From: Lepidodermella squamata
Taxonomy: Eukaryota > Gastrotricha
Length of the DNA stretch: 64,000 nucleotides
Assembly (NCBI GenBank): GCA_047495785.1
Contig: JBLDXI010000015.1
Location: 4,588,001 to 4,652,000 of the forward strand
Reading direction: 5' to 3'
Part shown: positions 57,982 through 64,000 of the stretch, one piece after another
Numbering within the stretch: the stretch's first letter is position 1
How the letters are laid out: the number at the start of each line of letters is the position of its first letter
Notes under the pieces: model-generated
Told to the model about the DNA's origin: nothing
The model's database searches: none
The model's input: only the letters and a program-made list of their open reading frames with translations
Position numbers and translations under genes: made by a program

Positions 57982-60402
57982 TCACTCATTTGGAGGATAC
58001 TTGAAATTTTTTACGGTGTCCAGCAGCCAAATTCCACTCATCGATGCAGATATTATCATGGATAACCCAGCGAGAGCGAGCTGTTGGCCGACGGGGTCGC
58101 GCATCACCAACAATATCAAAATCCCGCCACAAATGATTGTCGAACTGATAATAGCTGATACAGCTTGCTTTCCGAAATCTGGGCAGACCGCTCCGAAATG
58201 ACTTTGTTTAACCTCAAAAACGATGAAGCAAGCAACGGCGATGAGAAGTACGTGGTAAATCGCGATAGCTATGATCCAACCAAGTTGATTTTGCGAATAA
58301 CACATGTAAACATACTGCTCGGTCATAACATCAGAAACTTCGTCGTAGATAGGCAGTTTCGGCATGGTAACAGAACAGCGCAGTTGATCGGCCGTCAGCC
58401 ATATGACAAGGACAACAATCATGCTACCAAACATCATCATAGCTAGGATGACCCCCTTTCGATCAGCATCTCGGAACGAGCTTCGGTGGATGATAACCGG
58501 TATTGTCGCACGTGTCGATTTGCGTAAGCTTCGAGTGCTTTCATTCGTATTGCTTCGAGGTCTAACCACAACTTTATGCTCGCTTGCTGTCTCCACAGAT
58601 TGCTTTCGAATCGAAATCGAGTCTCTGCGTTCAGGCGGCTCGCTGGATGACATGTTGCGACGAGCCTCTTTCACCAAATGACGTGTTTGGCGCAAATTCA
58701 CGAAAATTACATTGACAACGAGTGATATACCAGTGACAAGGAGAACGATGCGCGAATGCCAGATTGCACTAGCGTCTTGACTAGTTTGCAGCACGAAAGC
58801 TATGGCAGCCGAATTCAAGAGCAGACAACCAATCAACCCGATACACTTCATTTTCGGCATAGTTCGTTGGTTCCAGTTGGCTCTTCGCTTGAAAAACGTC
58901 AAAATCAGTCCAATGACTTGAAATATCATGACCATGCAGCAAATCACTATGATAGTTACCGACGATGCCTCAGGTACTTCCATCACAGTTTTTATCACCA
59001 GCCACGAATCTCGCGGAGGCCTCTTATCCGGGGTCTGCCATTGCATCGTATCGATCTGCTTGATTCGATAGCTATCGTAGCTTTCAATCGGAGCGTTGTC
59101 AAGCATGGTGATTAGAAAAGTTTTCTGCAGAATGGCTTTACGAGCCCAAACCAAAATGAAGTTGGGCAAACCATACAACTGTCCATTTCTGTCGAATCGA
59201 ACCCTCGACGCTCGGAGACCCCGGAAATCAACCCCTATCAGCTGATCCTTTACGACCTCCATGACTTTCTTCGGCTGCTCGTAATAGCTGCGTAGAGACA
59301 TATTTTGAGTTTGTAGCACTTTCTCGGCCTTATCTAAAACCAGGGCAGTTTCCATAACGCTATCACTACAGGCGAACCTGAAGTCGTAGTCCAAAGTTCT
59401 GACACCTTGACTTCCTTGCTGGATGGCGAAATTGTCGAACATTTCTTCAAACTCGATGCGGTTGTACCCAAAATTCGTTTTTTGCAGCAAATCGGCGTTG
59501 TCATCCGTGTTTCCCATCGCCAATGTGTATCGAACTTGTTCTGTTATGATAGCTCGGCTGCACGTCGAAGGAACCTGGGCATCCATCAGCGTTGTAGGAT
59601 TCGGAAGAGCCGTGTCGTGAGTGATGAACAAATATCGACTACCTGTTATGCCAACTCGATAGGCCAGACAGAGCACATTTATAGCCGTTGCCATATTACC
59701 CGTTTGAATGAGAATGATCCTCTCCTCGCTGGCTTTTAGGGACAAGGCCGTCTCCATATCGAATGTTACAACAGCGTTGAACCATTTGATAGCAAACCCT
59801 TGTTGGGAAGCGATGTTATAGAAGCTTAGAGCTGCTTGGAAATCGTTGACATTTTCCGCGAATGTGAGTACGGCGCATCTTCTAGCTTGAACCACTTCCT
59901 TCAGGAACCTTACGTATCCGTAGTTTTTCGGATTCACAGTCGGTACAGACAGGAAAAGGTTCGGAAATCGTTTACGGTCATTCAAAATCGAAGCAGTGCA
60001 CATAGTTGATATCCCGACGAGATTAACCTGGTGGAGAAAGGTCCCGATAGCTTTGCAGCCATTGGAGACCCAGGGGCCGAGAATGATTGGAGATGGGAAA
60101 AGGTTGCTCGCAGGTTGGCGTTCGAATTGGCTCGAGAAGTTTACAACCGTAGCCGGCGCATTCACGCCGCTATTTTTCTCATCGCCGTAGACTAGTTCGA
60201 GTTCGTAATCTGGCAGAATATCCGTGCGGTTGTTGGCGATTTGCGCTGTCATCTGTGAAGCGTATCGGCAGTCCTTGGGAATGACAGGCTCGGTGCCGGT
60301 GATCCGCGTCATCACCAGTAGAGGCATCTTATACGGCTTTGAAGCGCCGCTCCATGTTACATAAAAAAAAGATATTACGGCTAAAACGACCTCGCGCTTC
60401 AT
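57982..60402 (-). CDS. GABA-B-like class C G-protein-coupled receptor, intronless
   Basis: A single uninterrupted frame encodes 806 aa on the minus strand. It starts with a signal peptide (MKREVVLAVISFFYVTWSGA). Residues ~25-430 form a periplasmic-binding-type ligand domain (IILGPWVSNGCKAIG, FPNLFLSVPTVNPKNYGYV). There is no Cys-rich domain before the membrane part, as in GABA-B receptors. Seven hydrophobic helices follow, from VTIIVICCMVMIFQVIGLIL to LALAGLSMIISASMSGIWLL. The loop between helices 3 and 4 is long, basic and Ser-rich (~80 residues). The C-terminal tail is short, without a coiled coil, unlike GABBR1/2. It probably signals at the plasma membrane; the ligand is unknown. It may be an orphan GABA-B-type receptor. 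Confidence 0.8.
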   Translation of the reverse strand: MKREVVLAVISFFYVTWSGASKPYKMPLLVMTRITGTEPVIPKDCRYASQMTAQIANNRTDILPDYELELVYGDEKNSGVNAPATVVNFSSQFERQPASNLFPSPIILGPWVSNGCKAIGTFLHQVNLVGISTMCTASILNDRKRFPNLFLSVPTVNPKNYGYVRFLKEVVQARRCAVLTFAENVNDFQAALSFYNIASQQGFAIKWFNAVVTFDMETALSLKASEERIILIQTGNMATAINVLCLAYRVGITGSRYLFITHDTALPNPTTLMDAQVPSTCSRAIITEQVRYTLAMGNTDDNADLLQKTNFGYNRIEFEEMFDNFAIQQGSQGVRTLDYDFRFACSDSVMETALVLDKAEKVLQTQNMSLRSYYEQPKKVMEVVKDQLIGVDFRGLRASRVRFDRNGQLYGLPNFILVWARKAILQKTFLITMLDNAPIESYDSYRIKQIDTMQWQTPDKRPPRDSWLVIKTVMEVPEASSVTIIVICCMVMIFQVIGLILTFFKRRANWNQRTMPKMKCIGLIGCLLLNSAAIAFVLQTSQDASAIWHSRIVLLVTGISLVVNVIFVNLRQTRHLVKEARRNMSSSEPPERRDSISIRKQSVETASEHKVVVRPRSNTNESTRSLRKSTRATIPVIIHRSSFRDADRKGVILAMMMFGSMIVVLVIWLTADQLRCSVTMPKLPIYDEVSDVMTEQYVYMCYSQNQLGWIIAIAIYHVLLIAVACFIVFEVKQSHFGAVCPDFGKQAVSAIISSTIICGGILILLVMRDPVGQQLALAGLSMIISASMSGIWLLDTVKNFKYPPNE

Positions 60403-61416
60403 TTATCATGAAATTAAATGAAATTGAAAAGGTTAGAATGACCTTCCATTCGAACTCGAACGTCTTGGAGCATGGAACTTGCGTGGCATTATAAAGTATA
60501 TCACACAAACAGGATGTTATGTACGGCTATTTTCAATGAATGAGTGGCAAGGGTGGGGTACACATAGTAACAATAAACACTCTATCGCAACATGTTATTG
60601 TTCAGCACCGCACATCCTGGTGGTTGAGGATGATCAAAATTCGCACTTCCTTTCATTCAAATTAGGCAGAGGGAACCACACGTTTCACCTGTCTCTTAAA
60701 CACGCGCATGATTTGACACGAAACAGAAGACTGTTAAGAAGATTCAGTCGGCTATAAACGGATGCGGAAGTCGGATATCAACTGTCTTTTCAAATACGCT
60801 CACTTATAGTGCAAAACATGTTTTTGTTACAACAAAACGGAGCGACCAACAAGCAATTATTAACCCGTCTCCTGTACGCATTGTTTCGTCTATTTGCGAT
60901 TGGCTGATGTTTTATGCGCTGTCTCACACAATTTACCCGACATACAGATATTGTGTCAAAAACAAGCCTGCGTTTCCGCAACCGTATACAGTCGTTGTTT
61001 TCTAATTGACAGATCTTAAAATTGCTGAAAACAGGAAAACAATAAGATTCCGACACCCCGCACAATGAAATAAAAATTGTCGAATATCTCATATTTATTT
61101 GTCTTTTAACAGAACAAATCAACAAAAACAGTAGCTAAATAGTAAACAGCAGGTGACAGTTGACAGGTAACCGAGGATGAAGAGATGCCGACGATATACA
61201 TGATGACTGAGATAACTGGCAATTGAAGTATAAGATTCTCGCGGTACAACGACTTGATTGGTTTGAGTGTGAGTAAGAGTTGGAGCTTACAGAGTTAGAG
61301 CAGGATGGGAGGGTAACAGTCTGAGCAATTGACATCATCGGAATTACAAAATCATTATTACGAGGTCGTTCTTCTCCAATTTAAAATATGCCAGCCGAAT
61401 GAGGTGACAGCAAGTT
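60403..61416. other. Intergenic, no gene recognised
   Basis: About 1 kb upstream of the receptor gene. Short frames on both strands have no recognisable domain. Confidence 0.5.
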
Positions 61417-61905
61417 TCAATACTCAGGCGACATTTTGAAAATCCAATAGCCATAGTTTTGACGCTTATTCATCTTAAAGTGGTAGGAGCTCGTGATGAT
61501 GTCAAAGTAGGAAGTGAGAGCTATCCAGTAGTCACAAGGATCTTTCTTGCTCAAGATATCCGGAAAAACATGAGTATAATCAGAGCTCACACAGTTCACT
61601 AGCTGAGCAATGACAGAATTAGCCGCTTTTTGCCACGCAATAAATTTCGCAGTGGCTTTGGAAGGATCCTTAGGCTTGGTTTTTGGATCAGTGAGAACTC
61701 CCAGAAGCCCCTGTTGGGCCATGTTTGTCAAAAATTTCTGCTGCCAGCTATACCACTCTGTGGCATCCACCAATTTCTCTAAATCCACAACGGGTGGTTG
61801 AGGCTCTACAAGATCAGGAGAAGGTGAACGAGTACCCGTAGTAGCTGAAGTAGTTGTTGTAGCCATTGTAGACATGCTTTCGTAACTCGAGGCTGAAATC
61901 GACAA
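61417..61905 (-). mobile_element. Copia-like retrotransposon Gag fragment
   Basis: A 162-codon frame on the minus strand has a Ser/Thr-rich start and then LVDATEWYSWQQKFLTNMAQ, IAWQKAANSVIAQLVNCVSS and KKDPCDYWIALTSYF. This spacing (W..W...., W..A....I...., A...W..L...) matches the N-terminal UBN2/DUF4219-type Gag of Ty1/Copia elements. No protease, integrase or RT follows downstream on this strand, and no LTRs were seen, so it is an isolated remnant or a domesticated Gag gene. The frame itself is unbroken. Confidence 0.55.
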
Positions 61906-62524
61906 AAAATGATTGAGGAGAAGCGGCGGCTGCGATGGCTCAGAGCCTCTAAATGACGAACAATTTCAGAGCAAAAACTGAGCAGTGTTAGCACGGCGTG
62001 GCGCCTGTAACCTGATGTTTATAAGAAACCAAAATTTACCTCTGACTTATTTTATTTTATCATTCTCTAGGTATTTATATTTCGGCATGACTGGATAATA
62101 TGTATATCTAATATCTATAATGGTGTCGTTTACGCGGTCAACAGTATCATACATCGGTTACAATGTTGAACGTGCGTTTAGCTGTAACATTACGAATGAA
62201 CTTACATTATGCATGACTAGAAAAGTATGAATAAATCTCTCGTGTGTAACATCAAAAGCCTCCGAAGATCGAACTGACACGAAGGTCCATATATATTAGC
62301 ACCGATTTTCACACCATAGCTATGATATAATAATATATATCATGAAAATAGCCTGAAACAAATGGAGTGTTAGTATAGCAATTATTCTGCGCGTGTAACT
62401 TTTATTATGAGCAAGCTGTGTCTGGTTTTTATGCGCGTATTTTTTTTTACCTTGGAGGGTGCACTAATATCGCAGACTATATTGTTTGGCAGCTGCAAAC
62501 AGACGTTTGATCATTTGCCAGATT
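61906..62524. other. Intergenic, no gene recognised
   Basis: About 600 bp, AT-rich, with TATATA runs near 62330. No coding signal. Confidence 0.45.
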
Positions 62525-62534
62525 CTATATAAAT
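62525..62534 (+). promoter_or_regulatory. TATA box of the small acidic-protein gene
   Basis: CTATATAAAT lies about 85 bp before the ATG at 62612. A start site about 30 bp downstream would fall near 62555. It is the clearest TATA box in the window. Confidence 0.55.
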
Positions 62535-62611
62535 GCCGGTTCCAAGCCGCACTAGCATGGTTAGCATTTTGTAACATCTCTGCTGCTGTGTAATAATATC
62601 AGCCTGCAAAG

Positions 62612-62977
62612 ATGGACGAAGAGGATTCGTGCCAGAAATCGCAAAACGAAAGCGCATCAATATCGCCATCCAACTCCCCCACGTCGTCGTCCATGTTTTA
62701 CGAAGACTTGGACTTGGCTATGGTATCCGCCGCCGAAACCCAGTCAGGCTCGGCTTCCCCGCCGTCGGAACCAGCCGAGAGAACAATTGATGACCACCAG
62801 CCTTCAGCAATCAGCCTCGGAACGCAGACGGAAATATCGATCGATAAATCCACGCAAACCGACGAACTAGAATCCTTTTTCGATTTCGAGGATGACATTT
62901 TAGAGGAGAATCCCTTGCCCTTGTACAATTTATCTTCGAATAATAACGATGATGATTATCCCAATTTTGATACGTAA
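62612..62977 (+). CDS. Small acidic protein with two TQT motifs
   Basis: An uninterrupted frame of 121 codons starts at ATG 62612 and ends in TAA; AAATAAA follows at about 63013. The protein is Ser-rich and acidic with no folded domain evident (SNSPTSSSMFYEDLDLAMV, FFDFEDDILEEN). It contains LGTQTEI and KSTQTDE, two TQT motifs 10 residues apart, which are the core of dynein light chain LC8 binding sites. LC8 binding is inferred from the motif only. Family not recognised. A TATA box lies upstream. Confidence 0.6.
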   Translation: MDEEDSCQKSQNESASISPSNSPTSSSMFYEDLDLAMVSAAETQSGSASPPSEPAERTIDDHQPSAISLGTQTEISIDKSTQTDELESFFDFEDDILEENPLPLYNLSSNNNDDDYPNFDT

Positions 62978-63058
62978 CCGCATTTTTCAATTTTTATTCA
63001 CAGGATCGAGGAAATAAATTAGAAAAATTATATCAAAAATAAACGATGGTGTCAATAG

Positions 63059-64000
63059 TCAATGGGAGTAAGGGCATTCGACATTGCGGCAGTCTCGCAA
63101 AGTGCACGGTGGGTGAATAAAGAGACATTCTACTCCGAACTTGCAGAATGGGAACAACTGACAATTTTTGGTTGGATGCACGAATTCGCAATCTTCACCT
63201 TTCTTGCAGTTCGGCCAGAACCGGCACCGCTTTTTCTTAGACGTGCCTGCATTAGCATTTTTCGTAGCCATTCCCTCAATTTGCCACTTTTTACGCCTCT
63301 GAATTTCATTGCTATTGCCGTGAAACTCTTCATTTTCAGCACCACTTTCGCCACCACTGACCACGATTGAAACAGAACCGGGCTTGTTTTCGCCTAGAAA
63401 TTTTTTGAACAGACTAGCGATAGTTTTGAAATCATCGAGCACCGGCTTTGAATCTTGATTTTGAAGAGCTTCCGATGACAGCATGCAAAGATTGATAAGT
63501 TGATCGAGACGCTCTTTACAGCTCGCAGAAGTTAGGAAGAAGTCACCCCACATGGAAACAGCTCTGCGAACATTCAATAACTGGGGCGGAATAAGAGCAA
63601 TAGCTGCCTTGCTAATGTTGTACAGATTCGGAGGTGTTAGTACATGACGAAGACAGTTGAACAAATCTTTGGTAGACACGCTGGTGCCAGGCGCAAGGCC
63701 TAGGCCGAACTCTCGTCTAATTCGACCGAGCCCAGCTTCGATATCAACCGCAGAAGATCCGTTACCGGGTGAAACCTTACGCCAAGTTTGAATGATGTCA
63801 TTGATGATGGAGTCGACAAATTCCGCAAAAGCAGCGGAGAAACTCGACTCGGTCAGCGGCACGAATCGACGTTCGATGACATGAGTTCGTTTTCGGCCTG
63901 ATAGTAGAGACGCAGGGGGAGGCGGGATATTTCTGCATCTCAGAATCGCGGACGGAATCGACGTCATCGCCGGTTGCTGCTGATCATTTGATACTACGAT
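63059..64000 (-). CDS. ZC3H14: ZC3H14/Nab2-type poly(A)-binding zinc-finger protein (5' partial)
   Basis: The frame is open from the window edge (64000) to the stop at 63059; the N-terminus lies outside. The C-terminal part holds closely spaced CCCH fingers: KKRCRFWPNCKKGEDCEFVH, NCQLFPFCKFGVECLFIH and CTLRDCRNVECPYSH. These match the first fingers of ZC3H14/Nab2 (CKYWPACKNGDECAYHHP, CKAFPNCKFAEKCLFVHP). ZC3H14 binds poly(A) in the nucleus and limits tail length. Only about three fingers are present, against five in the human protein, so the C-terminus is shortened. The frame has no visible intron over 314 codons. The part before the fingers (LGRIRREFGLGLAPG, LINLCMLSS) is not recognised. Confidence 0.8.
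   Translation of the reverse strand: MVVSNDQQQPAMTSIPSAILRCRNIPPPPASLLSGRKRTHVIERRFVPLTESSFSAAFAEFVDSIINDIIQTWRKVSPGNGSSAVDIEAGLGRIRREFGLGLAPGTSVSTKDLFNCLRHVLTPPNLYNISKAAIALIPPQLLNVRRAVSMWGDFFLTSASCKERLDQLINLCMLSSEALQNQDSKPVLDDFKTIASLFKKFLGENKPGSVSIVVSGGESGAENEEFHGNSNEIQRRKKWQIEGMATKNANAGTSKKKRCRFWPNCKKGEDCEFVHPTKNCQLFPFCKFGVECLFIHPPCTLRDCRNVECPYSH

Overview
The window is animal (metazoan) nuclear DNA. Genes are interrupted by many short GT-AG introns, mostly 45-90 nt. They encode animal-specific proteins: a BarH-class homeobox factor, a GABA-B-like receptor, IBTK, BORCS5, RAB3GAP1 and a White-type ABCG transporter. Nine genes have a pyrimidine-rich AG 10-23 nt upstream of the start codon, and two co-oriented genes are separated by only 80 bp. 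Both features suggest a compact invertebrate genome with spliced-leader trans-splicing and perhaps operons. A nematode or a similar small invertebrate fits best; the species cannot be named from sequence alone.

Layout. Positions 1-14423 hold a plus-strand series: the end of a monocarboxylate-transporter-like MFS gene, NUDC, PDHB, RAB3GAP1 and BORCS5. RAB3GAP1 is split by a 4.9-kb intron that carries a recent Ginger-like transposon (9168-10683) and GC-rich coding-like fragments. A BarH-type homeobox gene (17083-18993) sits between two gene-poor stretches. The downstream stretch contains a LINE remnant and a complete Tc1/IS630-type element (24774-26928). IBTK (28721-35256), POLR3C and SPRTN follow on the plus strand. 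The minus strand then carries a 15-exon White-type ABCG transporter, a small two-TM protein and NSF. AP-1 gamma adaptin (50917-54139) and a trypsin-ankyrin fusion gene (55444-57056) are on the plus strand. The right end has an intronless GABA-B-like receptor (minus), a Copia-like Gag remnant, a small acidic protein with a TATA promoter, and the 3' part of ZC3H14 (minus).

Several genes share a theme. RAB3GAP1, BORCS5, NSF and AP1G all act in vesicle and lysosome trafficking, and POLR3C, SPRTN and ZC3H14 handle nucleic acids. I see no evidence that they form one pathway.

The most notable observations are these. AP1G has a duplicated alternative exon: two 99-nt, same-phase copies of one helical segment. 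The Tc1-like element has intact TIRs, a TA target duplication and a second, convergent Myb/SANT-like gene. The Ginger-like element has 104-bp TIRs that differ at only two positions, but its integrase has lost the catalytic glutamate region. One gene fuses a trypsin-like protease to ankyrin repeats. The trans-splice-like acceptor pattern recurs in most genes.
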